DNA from: Stercorarius parasiticus
Taxonomy: Eukaryota > Chordata > Aves > Charadriiformes > Stercorariidae
Direction of reading: 5' to 3'
Assembly (NCBI GenBank): GCA_013396915.1
Contig: VWZL01001368.1
Coordinates: forward strand, 620,001 to 684,000
DNA: 64,000 bases
A model generated the notes under the pieces. It was given only the letters and a program-made list of their open reading frames with translations, was not told the DNA's origin and searched no databases. Of the stretch, positions 49,820-61,400 are shown piece by piece; the stretch's first letter is position 1, and each line of letters begins with the position of its first letter. Both the position numbers and the translations under genes were made by a program.

Positions 49820-50264
49820 TGCCATTCCATTTGTGTGCTCTAGAACTAAATGTTCCAAAAAAGCAATCACTCAGAATGATGAGAAATTGCTTCCCTTACG
49901 CTCTATCCCGCTGTGACATTTGACCAGCTGAAGGTAGTTGAAGTCACCCATTATTACTACCTCATTAGGCTTAGTTGATTCTTTGATCTCCTTCAATGTT
50001 TTGGACTCAATATCCGTTTCCTGATCAGAAGGCTCAACAGCATAGCCCTAATACTGCTCCCCCAGCTCTATGACCTAATCTGTCCTTCCTGTTCACTTTA
50101 TAGCCAGGTATTACACTCTCCTATTGATTTTTGTCATTCCAACATTCTTCTGTAATGGCTACTATGTTAAGATCCTCTTTCTTTGCCAAGAATCTCAAGC
50201 CACCTATTTTTTCTCTTACACATCTCATGTTGGTATACAGATATGTATAGGTTTTGTATGCATT
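49820..50264 (-). mobile_element. LINE endonuclease-domain relic (CR1/L3-type)
   Basis: The minus strand reads as the apurinic-type endonuclease domain at the start of LINE ORF2. 'MRCVREKIGGLRFLAKKED' and 'LNIVAITEECWND' come first (the conserved ITE glutamate is kept), then 'VIPGYKVNRKDR', later 'VVIMGDFNY' (49934-49960, the catalytic GDFN motif), then 'LEHTNGMATLDL' near 49820. Stops and frameshifts interrupt it, and the distance between the ITE and GDFN motifs is shorter than usual, suggesting an internal deletion. No reverse transcriptase was recognised further down (49800 towards 49000). This element is clearly not the young avian CR1 type at 56424. Confidence 0.75.
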
Positions 50265-50997
50265 TGGGGAAGCAGGGAGTTGGCCACGTCGTTTTTTATT
50301 TAACTCTTAAGTTTGACACTGTATTAGCTTTCCAGAATTTCTCAGCTGTCCCTCCTTCAGTTTCGCTGCACATTTCGTTCTTGTCCCTTACACCTTTTGT
50401 ATGACTGACATCATTAGCAGATGTCTTTAAATGGTGAGAGCCCTCATTTGTCACCTTTTCCTCAACTCCTGTATGAGTAACCACACTCATTAATTTCCTA
50501 CACCAGCAATCCATTTTTACTACGGTTCTAGACAACCCCTTCCACAGAGGTTCTTCCTCCTCCAAAGCTCTGTGTGAGTACCCCAATGGAAATCCTACTT
50601 CTTGTCATCCATTAACTGAAATACCGGAAATCTTAAATTATGAAACCTGCACATTAGACTAAAAGGAGTTCAGAAGTGAGCATAAAGACAACAAAACTTC
50701 ACTGGGTTTCCTGGATAAGTTTCTAGGACTCTTTTAGTATCTCCTAATACTGGCACAGAATATATCCACCACAGTGAGCTCCTCTCAGGCACCTTGTGCA
50801 AGTCTGTTCTTCAAGTTCTGGCCTCGCCCTCTTCCTCCCTGAGAATCTACTCAGCAAATTGTTTTTGTGGTCAACATTAACCAGGCAATCAATGGTTTTA
50901 GTAATTCGATTTCCTAAATCATCTTTCAGATTCAATAACTGAAGATATGACCCTGATACTTATGATCAGTTCTCATATTAATGTTTTACTTCCCTTA
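50265..50997 (-). other. Unassigned sequence between the two endonuclease copies
   Basis: Two minus-strand frames lie here: 50296-50586 (96 codons, acidic) and 50744-50935 (63 codons, containing 'GNRITKTIDCLVNVDHKNN'). Both are protein-like and might be the upstream ORF1 or inter-ORF part of the same LINE, but I recognise no domain. Their position between two copies of the endonuclease start supports membership in the element or in a duplicated unit. Confidence 0.35.
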
Positions 50998-51105
50998 GCA
51001 CTATGTTAAGATCCTCTTTCTTTGCCAAGAATTTCAAGTCACCTCTTTTTTCTCTTACACAGCTCATGTTGGTATACAGATATGCATAGCTTTTGTATGC
51101 ATTTG
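50998..51105 (-). repeat. Second copy of the LINE endonuclease start
   Basis: This block repeats 50157-50264 at an offset of 841 bases with few differences. Both contain 'CTATGTTAAGATCCTCTTTC', 'TTTGCCAAGAAT', 'TTTTTTCTCTTACACA' and 'CTCATGTTGGTATACAGATA'. Similarity ends abruptly on the left at about 50998 and on the right at 'TGTATGCATTTG'. It encodes the same N-terminal endonuclease peptide, including 'LAKKEDLNIV'. Confidence 0.85.
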
Positions 51106-51603
51106 CTAAATCAGCCACAGTATAATGCATACAAGAAAGAGACGTTAAACAATCCAAAAAATATTAAACAATGAAAACCATTTGTGACAGAGCAGAAACA
51201 CCTTTGCCATTGTCTAATCATCAAACACATACTTACTCTTGAGAAAAAGTACTAAATTCAATTTATGCCTCACAGTCTAGGTAAATATGAGACAGCTGCT
51301 AAATACGTCTATATAAATCTCAAATGTTTTCATCAGATGTATTAGAAAATAATGAGAGTAAAAGAAGGTACCTCTATTCTAGTAGCAGACCATATTCCAG
51401 CAAATAATCATGTTTTTAACTCTTGTGGAGAAGCAAGTATTTCAGAGGGGTTTATTAGCACACGGTATAATTAGTATGTATCATGAATAGCAGGGAGATT
51501 AAGAGAACAAAGGTTTATAACTCAGACCAAAGTATAAAAAAAATGCAAGGACACAAGTCTGTAATTAACTGCATAAATTCTCTGATTCTCAAGGTTGTGG
51601 ACC
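51106..51603. other. Unique sequence, no gene seen
   Basis: AT-rich; may hold further decayed LINE sequence upstream of the endonuclease copy, but nothing was recognisable. Confidence 0.45.
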
Positions 51604-51672
51604 TGACCCTGACTTCAGGGGGCTTTTGGGTGCTCAAAAATCAGGCCCCTTCCCTCAGGTGCCCAAGTATAG
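51604..51672. repeat. Amniote MITE-like relic
   Basis: 'GACTTCAGGGGGCTTTTGGG', 'TGCTCAAAAATCAGGCCCCT' and 'CCTCAGGTGCCCAAGTAT' follow the order of a widespread reptile/bird repeat ('ttgacttcaatgggagctgtgggtgctcagcacctttgaaaatcaggccc...aggtgcctaaatat'). Only one arm is evident. Confidence 0.45.
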
Positions 51673-54600
51673 CTCCCTGACAACCTCTTGCACCATTCAG
51701 TCTGGAAACGTGGCAGAGGAGAGAATCTGTCCTTATTGGTTAAAAAATACATATACTTTTCACATGTGTTTTTTTCCTGAGAACCAAAATGTGATTGTAA
51801 AACCACATTTCTGGTGGGTTTGAATGTGTAAATCCTGCATTCGCAGAAATATTTAAGCAAAGGTGGTTGGCTGTACTGTTATTTGAACATGAGACCTGGC
51901 GCATCCTGACGGCAAGATGGGGTGTGGCTGTATTCAAAGCACTGGCTCTGGGATCAAAGAGCCCATCTCCAGCTGTGGCATACCTTTCATGTGCAACACC
52001 GATAACTCCACACTGATCACCTGGAAGGTGCTGCAGAAACAGATTGATTTTATTACTGCAACAGGCTGAAATGCTGACTGGTTTTGCTTCTTTCAGTCAG
52101 AATCGCCAGTAATTTACTGCTAGCAATGGTGTTGCAAATCACTGGTTTTCAATAGTATTTTTCCTACTTTAGATTATTACAAATACTATATTCAGCATTT
52201 AAATATTATGTTTGCGGTTCCTCTGATCAAAAAGCATGGACAAACCGAACTACAAATAACTTTTAAAAATGCAAGTGAATGTGAAAATGGAGAGAAGTGT
52301 CCTGGATTGTATGTGGCTTATATTATTTTGGTGTCAAGACGGTCACATGAAAGGCTTTTATTTTATTTTATTTCATTGTGACTTATCTCTCATATTAAAC
52401 AAAAACAAAATAAGTTTCCAGATGTTTTCCTTTGTGGAAACTAACCTGTAAATGCAAATGAAAGTAAGTGTATTCCTACAGTGGCAATAAGCTAGGACCA
52501 ACACATCTTCAAGCAGAGTGTACCATAAGTGGGAGACTGGTGGGTTGGAAATACTGAGAACCTTTCCACTGCCATCGTTCTCACAATAATTCTGTAGATA
52601 TTTCATATGCTCATTATATTCAGGGATCATATCCAGACTTGCCTACGGAGCTGGTGATGATGAAGAGAAAATTCTGATGGGCGGCTTTGTACAACTGAGA
52701 TTTTTGAGAAGTACCTTTTTGCCATGTGGTATAGGAATAAGTCACAGGCAGTTACAACTCTGGACTGAAAAATGTACCGCGGTGTTTGTCCGACACATAG
52801 AACAGTTATTTCAAAATGTGCAATCTTGAACAATATTGAATAGTAAGAACAGTTGTAATAGCTCTGTTATAGACATCATGTGTTTTCTCAGATAGGCATG
52901 CATGTTATGGCAAGAATACATTTATAGAAGGAAAAGAAATCTCAATAGTCAGGAATCCTCAAATATTCACGAACTTACTGATGGGCTAATAGTAAGCAAA
53001 GGAACCATTAACAGCAGCACCGTACCATCACGCTAATATATCACTTGGTTTCTGATGATCCTTGGGGACCTCACCTGTTTCTTCCAGTACGAAGTACATA
53101 ATCAGTATAGGTTTTCCAACCTTGCACGCCACACTGAGTTCCCAAGAGCCTTCTTTTAAGTACTCCATCCATCTTTCACCTGCCATGTAAGTGTTGCGGT
53201 TTATTTATACATCATTCATTGTTTTGTTAGAGCTAGTCTGTCAGCTCAGAGTACTAACCCCTTCCCAGGCCTGCAAAACTTGCTCATCCACAGAGGAATG
53301 CCACTTAACATTGGCACCTGCTTAGTATTGTAAAGTACATCCAGATGGGAGTACCTCCCTGCAGATCCTCAGCCTGCTGCAGGCAGAGATGCACTACACC
53401 TCTCCTCGTAAGTGGTTTATTCCTGCATACTCTTGCACTGACCTTTGTAGCCCTTTAGAAAGGGAATCGTGACTGTGGTGTGAACTACAGTATTTTGACT
53501 GAAGTCAAAGGAGCGCTGTGGAGAAACACAGGCAGGCTACACTGGTAAACAGTATTGATGCTGTTCAGTTTGAGTGTTGGGTTCTTCTTCCTCAGTGATT
53601 TATGCCCTGGGAAGTCAAAGGAACTTTCATTGACAGAAAATCTGGCACATGAGTTCTTTCATGATTTATACTCCGCTCCATCAACACCGGCCTTCATAAC
53701 AAAAGCATTTAACAAACAGAACTCCTAACTGTGCATACACCAAGGAGTTGGGATTCAAGAGTGCTACTTGCAAGAGGTGTATGGAGAAGCATACTGAGGT
53801 GGAAAACAAGCTCCCGCTATGTATCAGTATCTTCCGCTCCTTTCTAGCGGTTCAGTACTTAACTATTTTTTATCCACTTTTCCATCATTAACTTTTAATT
53901 TCATCAGTTTTATTATCAAACCATAAAATTTCTCTCCAAGATGCAGTAAGGCAAGAAGAAATCCAAAGCCAGGCAGGTATTTCAGAGCTGTGAGTGTGTA
54001 CATGAAAGAGGTGATTTCTTTCAGAAACTATCCTTGTTGAAAAAAAAATTTAAAAAATTTGAAAAGACAATGTTTCACAGTTACTTAGTCAATAACATGC
54101 ATCAGATGCATGTGAGAATTTAATGAAAAAAGCAATTAGTATTTGAATACTGTATATGTAAGTGTGAGCAAAAACCAAAACATGTTTTTAAATACAATGC
54201 CTCCTATGAACTTCGGAGTGCTTCCAGATTTCTCTTGCTTTGAAATTAGTGATCTTATGCCATCGACCTGAACAATGAAAATACAGGACCTAAATTTATA
54301 AAACAACAGAAATATCGCAGTTCTGAGTGCTAATGTACAGATTTAACAACAGCATGCAGTAATGTCACTGGCTATGAACCTAAACGTTTTATTGATGTTC
54401 CCATAATGGAATGTCGTTCGGCTGGAAAATATACATCAGCTACTTAATGTGCACCAATCTTAGGAAAGCACTGTTCATTTCCTTAAGCCACAGAAATGTT
54501 AGAAAGTTAGTAAGTTCCAAATATACCCCTAAAAACATAGAGAACCTAATAAAGCATTAAATTTGCATTTCTGCACTAATCTTCCACATTATGATCCCAT

Positions 54601-56423
54601 TTGTGGTCAGACCTAGCATATAAGAAGCCTGAACTTCGTTTTGCCCTGTCAGGTTCCCAGAGAGAACACCTCGGAAAGCAGGTACCAGGGCTAAGCCTCA
54701 ATAAACTGAATGATCAGCAGCTCCATGGGGAAATATCATGAACGTTATCCCTGAAAACTTATATTCAGGAAGCTACATGCTGAATATTAAGCCCTATCAG
54801 TCCCTTATGACATGCTCTCTTCATCTCTCTACCCAGCACAATCATTACCAGAAATCTGGAGAGTGTACAGTGTCTATATAGAGACAAAAACTCTCACGTG
54901 CTCTCCAGAAAAACAGCTTCATACCTTTTACAGATCAGTTGATTAGAGCACACAGTTGGTGAAANTGGTTTTTCCGCTCAAAATTTTACACCAGTTTGCA
55001 TGAACAAAGGCATGAAATAGTTCACCTGGGCAAATTCACATCTTCAAATTTTCTGAACTATTCTGGAAGTTATACCCAACTTTAACTGCTCAACTTCGTG
55101 TTGAGGGTTTCTTCTACCTCAGCAGCCGTACCTGTTATGTAATATTACAGAAGTTAATACTAGGATTTCATAGCATTAAAAGCAGAACTGACAGTAATCT
55201 CTCATGATGGAAGAGTATCTTTTCCAAAACTTTAAATCTAAGCAGATGTTCAGTGTAAATGGAAACGCAAATTGTACATGGCTACATATTGAAGCATATC
55301 AGGGCCTTCAATAACACCCTCAGTTTGTAACACTTCACTCTGAGTTTATTCGAAGCAGGTTGCACAGTAATTAACATTTGCCAGGAGAAATCTCTCGTGT
55401 CAAGCCATAAACACTACTCTGAATATTCCCTTTGCATAAGACCTTTCATTCTAACTAGTGCTATTTAAGCAGATAATTAGAATGAAGGGCAATCAAACTA
55501 TAGAAAATGTACAGAGGTGACTCTGCAACTCCTTAGTATTCCACGCAGGCCACAAGAAGTTTGTGTGCATAATCCCGCTTGAGTATCAAAGCAAGTGTCT
55601 GCTATACAACGGGATAAAAAAAGGTCATTAAAGAATGCTGTAGCAAGAAAATTGAATACGATTGGGCTGGTGAATGAAATCAGCCCGTTGCTATCATCAT
55701 GTGACTATACTCTGAAATTATTTTCATTTATCCAGTTGATCACCTGCTTTTCAAGACATCAGTTGGGACATTTCAACATCAAAAATTACGTGGTACTTTA
55801 CACCAGAAGAAAGAGTACTGTAATGTTTGATATGTTAAGTTAGTTAGAAAACAATATTGTACAACAATGCAGGTGTTACATAACTGTAAATCATATCTTA
55901 AAAGTGCACATCACAGCATACTTTTTAAAGAGAAAGCATCATTTCCCCTTGTATCTCATAAATATATATATATATACCTTACATACAGTGGAGTGCATAA
56001 AACTAGAGTTTCCTTGTGTTACAATTAATTGTTCCATATACCTCTTTGTTCAGGTTTTTAATTTGCCTGAATGTTTTTTCCCCACTAGTCTCCTTAACTG
56101 AGGTGAACAAAATGCAGAGCTTGAAAGAAATATTCAAAAGGCAGGTGGTAAAAAGCCCTTTCTTCTTTAACAGATGCACATGAACGTTGAGATAAAATAA
56201 GAACGGAAGTAGGCTTTCAGTCCAAAACCTAGAAGAGCCTGAGTAACTTTTAGAAGTGTTTCTTTAATATTATGGCTTCCAATCTTGCACTACATGGGTT
56301 TTGTGACAACCAGAAAACAAAGTACCGAACAAAAAATGTGGATCAGAGGTCAAAAAATTAACTTACAATAAAGAGAAGACCAAAAGAGGCAACTACTTTT
56401 TTCTATCCTAAATAACAGTCTTA
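51673..56423. other. AT-rich unique sequence, no gene seen
   Basis: No gene. 'GCACTGGCTCTGGGATCAAA' near 51940-51959 may be the left part of a MIR. A single undetermined base lies at 54965. An (AT)n microsatellite of about eight units lies at 55961-55976. Confidence 0.5.
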
Positions 56424-58055
56424 CAATAGAATAAGAATAGAATAGTTCAATTGGAAGGGACCTACAACAATCATCTAGTCCAACTGCCCTACCAATTCTG
56501 GGCTGACCAAAAGTTAAGGTATTAAAGGCGTTAGTCCAAATGCCCCTTAAGCACTGGCAGGCAACCCCTCTCCAGGAAACATGTTCCAGGGTTTGACCAC
56601 CCTCTCAGTAAAGAAATGTTTCCTCATGTCAAGTCCAAACCTCCCATGATGACTTTGAGCCATTCCCATGCATCCTGGCACTGGATCCCAGGGAGAAGAG
56701 ATCAGCACCTCTCTCTCCACTTCGCCTCCTCAGGAAGCTGCAGAGAGCAGTGAGGTCGCCCCTCAGCCACCTCCTCTCCAAACTACACAAAACCCAAGTC
56801 CTCAGCTGTTCCTCAGAGGACATGCCTTCCAGTCCCTTCACCAGCTTTGGTACCCTCCTCAGATGCGTTGAAGTACCCTAACGTTCTTCTTAACTTGTGG
56901 GACCCAGAATCGCACACAATACTCAAGGTGAGGCTGCACCAGCACTAAACACAGCAGTATAATCACCTCTTTTCAACAGCTCGTTATGCTGTTTGATGCA
57001 CCCCAGGATGTGGTTTGCCCTCTTGGCTGCCAGGGCGCATTGTTGACTCTTGTTGAGCCTCCTGTCAACCAGCACCTCCAGACACCTTTCTGCAGGGCCA
57101 CCCTCCAGTCGCTCCTCTCTCAATTTAGACTTGTGTCCAGAGTTACTCCATCCCAGGTTCATTTGTTCTTGTTCAATTTCATGCCATTGATGATTGCCCA
57201 ATGCATTGATGATTGCCCAACATATACAGATCCCTCTGCAAGGCCTCTTGTCCCTCAAGAGAGTCAACAGCACCTCCCAGTTTAGTATCATCAGCAAACT
57301 TACTAACCATGCATTCAATTCTGGCATCCAGATCATTGAATAAGGATTGAACAGAACTGTTCCAAGAAATGAGCCCTGAGGAACACTGCTGGTGACTGGT
57401 CACCAGCCAGATGTAGCCCCATTTGCGGCAACCTTTTGAGCCCTGTTGCTCAGCCAATTCTTCACCCAGCACACTGTGTACCTGCTCACCCCACAGTTGG
57501 ACAACTTGTCCAGAAGGATGCTGGAACAGTACCAAAAGCTGTACTAAAACCCAGAAAAGCTACATACACCATCTTCCCTTCATCCACTAGGTGACCTTAT
57601 TGCAGAAGGATATTGAATTAGTTAAACAGGACTTTCCCTTTGTGAATCCATGCTGACTCTGTCTGATGATTGCATTGTATTTTAAATGCCTTTCAACAGC
57701 ACCCAGCATGATCTTCTCCATAATTTTTCCAGGAACTGAGGTTAGGTGAACAGGTCTGTAGTTTCCTGGGTTTTCCCTCAACCCCTTCTTGTAAAGTAGA
57801 ATAACATTGGTTAGCGTTCAGTCAGCAGTGGTCTCCCCAGACTCCCAAGACTTTTGGTACAATATTGAAAGGGGTCCTGCTGTAATATCTGCTAGCTCCT
57901 TCAGTACTCTGGATGAATCCCGTCAGGCCCCATGGACTTATTCAGCTGATACAACTGGTCCATTAGAATTTCAGCATCAGTTTCCACAAATAGAAAATCA
58001 TCGTTCACACAGTCATGGTCCTTCAACTCAGAGGATCAGGCAGCCCAAGGCAGCC
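56424..58055 (-). mobile_element. CR1 LINE, 5'-truncated, with decayed reverse transcriptase
   Basis: The 3' end (56424, tail 'AATAGAATAAGAATAGAATA') is followed by a 3' UTR to about 56920 and the C-terminal half of ORF2 to about 58055. Reading the minus strand 5' to 3': 'NKSMGPDGIHPEY' near 57925, 'NPGNYRPVHLTSVPGK' and 'QHGFTKGKSCLTN' (57587-57781), 'YVAFLGFSTAFGTV', then 'SKFADDTKLGGAVDS' with the FADD box at 57287-57298, and finally 'CALAAKRANHILGCI'. The first catalytic Asp of 'LDFSKAFDTV' is replaced by Gly (codon 57549-57551), as is the second Asp of that motif, so the enzyme is dead. Stops and a 19-bp tandem duplication (57185-57222) also break the frame. It is the largest mobile element in the window. 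Confidence 0.93.
57185..57222. repeat. 19-bp tandem duplication inside the CR1 frame
   Basis: 'CATTGATGATTGCCCAATG' is followed at once by 'CATTGATGATTGCCCAACA'. As 19 is not a multiple of three, the duplication shifts the reverse transcriptase frame; the peptide 'GNHQ' appears in the frames on both sides of it. It is probably a replication slippage after insertion. Confidence 0.9.
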
Positions 58056-58408
58056 TCACGGACGCGAACTCTGGCACAGAGAGGGGACAGCATCAACCAC
58101 CTCTTCAGGAAACACATTCCAGGGTTTGACCACCCTCTCCGTAAAGAAATGTTTCCTCATGTCAAGCCTGAGCCTCCCCTGACAGACACAGCCTTGAGCC
58201 ATTTCCACACCTCCTGGCACTAGACCCCAGGGGGAAGAGATCAGCACCTCTCCACTCCTCCTCAGGAAGCTGTAGAGAGCAATGAGGTTGCACCTCAGTC
58301 TCCTTCTCTCCAAACTAGACAAACCTAGGGTCCTCAGCTGCTCCTCAGAGGACCTGCCTTCCATCCCCTTCACCAGCCCTGTTGCCCTTCTCTGGATGCA
58401 TTCAAGTC
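58056..58408 (-). mobile_element. Second CR1 3' UTR segment, joined to the first
   Basis: This segment repeats the 3' UTR part seen at 56550-56880 in the same orientation: 'CATTCCAGGGTTTGACCACC', 'GTAAAGAAATGTTTCCTCAT', 'GGGAAGAGATCAGCACCTCT', 'AGGAAGCTGTAGAGAGCA', 'CTGCTCCTCAGAGGACCTGC'. It lacks the last 100-150 bases and the tail of a CR1, and on its 3' side runs directly into ORF2 sequence of the first CR1. The break lies at about 58050-58085. It is truncated at 58408 on its 5' side. Confidence 0.88.
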
Positions 58409-61400
58409 ATGGAAAAAATTACCATTTAAATACTTAAGCAGTAGAAACAGCAATTGGAGATGGGGACCAACAAGTTAGGGTGATGCACTGGTATGTAAAA
58501 ACATGAAAATTAAATAGGAAAAACATAAACATAAGCAGCATTTTAACTTCATGCTGCTAAGATGTACCTATGCTTTCAGATGGCCAGAAATTTTGAAACT
58601 AAATTAAGTAAAAACATTAGAAAATACACTACATAGAACAACCCTGGCTTTTCAGAAGACAGAAGGATTTTTCAGTGATGTGATCCAACTCTAGTATCTA
58701 GGTTCTATGATTATGTAAAAGCCCAATATCTTTGTATTTCACGCGAGGATCAGGTCATGTCAGAGACCTACTGGAAATCCATTCCCGTAAAACTTCTAGC
58801 TTAATTTCCACATAAATAGATATAAATTGGCTTCAGTTTGACAGCTTTTCCTTTTTCTTCAGAACTGAATTTGTCTACCTACAAGCGTTTTCTCACTCAT
58901 CCAACATCATTATTTAGTTAAGATAAATAGCAGAAAAATATGATTCCAACATTTCCCCACCCTTTACTTCAATCTTATATCCAAAGAAGTATTCTTTTGG
59001 AAGAACCAGAAAGTTCTGTCTTTGTGTTCATGTATTCTTTAGTCTCCTGAAGATACTACAGCTGCCAGTATTCGACTGAAAGTTGCTTTTTGAAAGATGA
59101 CTACTGTTCCCTGCATTCAGCCCATCCTCCAATTACAGGAAACCAGAAATGAATGAAACATGGTTGCCACATAAAATTAATTCACAGTTACTACCGATAG
59201 GAACTGCAATGGAATATATAACCTGGTGAATTAGTGAAGACAGTCAAAGAAAGGATTTCTCACTGAAAAATGAACTGACGTTGTGGGATTTCTTGTTCTG
59301 CCATGCATGAATAGAATGATTTGGGAGATTAACCTTTTGACCCACATTCACCTCAACTACCATTAGACACTTGACTGAGGATTGCAAGATGGTAACCTAA
59401 TTGCCTCATTATAAGCAACAGACAGAAGACACTTCAGAGGGTGATTATCGTTCGGATATTTGACTATGATTGTTACTACTGTGATTATGATATTACTCCA
59501 TTAACCATGGAGTAATCTTAGAATAAGAATGTAACTACCTCAAAAATCTCACTTACGTGCTTAGTTTTAACTGAGATGTATTCAGGATGGTGTACATCAG
59601 TTCCTCATCTGCAAAATGTGGGAAATAACACTTCCACAATTTTTCATAAGAATAAAAGGCACATGGGACACTGAAAGATACAGAAGGGATGCGGTACTGG
59701 GCTAATTTCAGTCTTAGGACGTAAGTCATCTGCCTTCTGATTTGCAGCAGCAGAGGTGAGACAGACTGCCAAAATGATTTGCACTATATAGTAAAATCCT
59801 CAGTATTGCTGAAATTCACTGCCACTGCTCCCATATATCTGTTGACACAGATGCTCCTTATCAGTTCTTTCCTCTTTACACATAACAAAATATTCAAAGG
59901 TTTACAGTCAATACTCCGTGGGTTGAAGGAAAAACCAGTAATGCATTCAGAAAATGTGACCTGAATAAGTGGTAAGTGTGTAAGGTATAAAAGGACAGAT
60001 CAGATGTGTATATAATCCAGTTTTCCCTTTCAGCACCGACAAACGCTCCATCTTTAGTCAAGCCTCATTGCTTACAGGCAGTTAACAGTTAGGGCCTGCC
60101 TGCATTCTCCCTTAATCCATCAACACATACTTGAAGACAGAAGAGATACTCCATCTCCAGAACAAATCTGGAGTTTTTTCAAGTAGGGCTCATGGAGATA
60201 GCTTACTTATTTGCCTTGCATAAACACATCACTCATGCAGACAACATCAAAGACAGCAGAGCTGTCCTAAGCCTGATGTTTTTTTGTTATTATTATTGCT
60301 CAGCCATTCAAGGCAATGAAGTCTTTGCGGAACTTCATGAAGGCAAACTATGCTAAGCTGGGACAATTTTCAAATTTAAGGAACATGGCACCCCCCAAAG
60401 AAAAAAAAAAATCTTAAAAGTTCTACTTACGTAACTGATACCCAAATGTAGCTACAAAATATTTAGCTTATATTTACCTTGTGTTTGATTACTAAATTGT
60501 AGGTTTGATTGCAATTTATTATGGGAGAAATGCAAATGAGGTAGAAATCCAATCTGCTCTCTCTGAGGTAGCTCCACAACGTGAACCAAAGCATGGTAAA
60601 TGTAGATTTGCTTCAAAAGCTCTAAAATGCTAACGGAAATGCACCCGCCATTGCTTAAAGGTTTGCTGTAATTAAGTGGGAATAGTTTTACAAAGAGAAG
60701 TATGTAACTGGGGACCTGGACAAGGTGCTGTGTAATGTAACCTGGGGTTGGATGTTGATTAGCTAGCAAGACAACAGATCCCGCTTCCATTGACGCAAAC
60801 AGGAGTCAGAGCAAAACCCAAAACGTGCTGGGCTACTGTTATTCAGTCAGGTTTTACGTTTTAGCCTGTTAATGATGAGTCCCAGACAGACATTCATAGT
60901 TGTCTCCTGGAAAACTGAAGTAGTAAATACATTTTGTGCATTATCATGTATCTATTTAGGTATAAGTTCTAAGTGACAAGCGAAAGACATCCTTCAGGCA
61001 TGTAGGCATGTTTTTCTTTCTACCACTAGGCTAGCGATGTTAGACTAATGGGCTTCTGTCATTGAAGCTAGCTGCCTGCATCTTTCCCCTGAAGTACTCA
61101 TACTTTTCTGTTTGCAAAAGCTGTCAGAGTTTGAAACTGGTATCAAGTTCAGAAACAACTGGTCTTTCAAATTCCAATTAAAATAACATGCCTAAACACA
61201 TTTTAGTACTTTAAAACCAGCTATTTCATCTTTGAAAATATGTGTAATCACAGAATCATGAGAGTGCAAATAGAGAGAACACAGAAACACTTCAAGAACC
61301 TCATCATAGTCCAGTTCTTGTTCTCATAGCAAATTTCTAAGAGGAACCAATTTAAAGGCTAAAAAGGCTCTTTCTTCTTTCCATACAGCAGAAATGGTAC

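Noticed and set aside
56668..57285. Plus-strand frames over the CR1
   Set aside because: Antisense shadows of the minus-strand CR1 reverse transcriptase and 3' UTR.
61247..61345. Possible CR1 3' end ('AATCACAGAATCATGAGAGT')
   Set aside because: Only the tail-like part and a short 'TCATAGTCCAG' match; too degraded for a separate feature.
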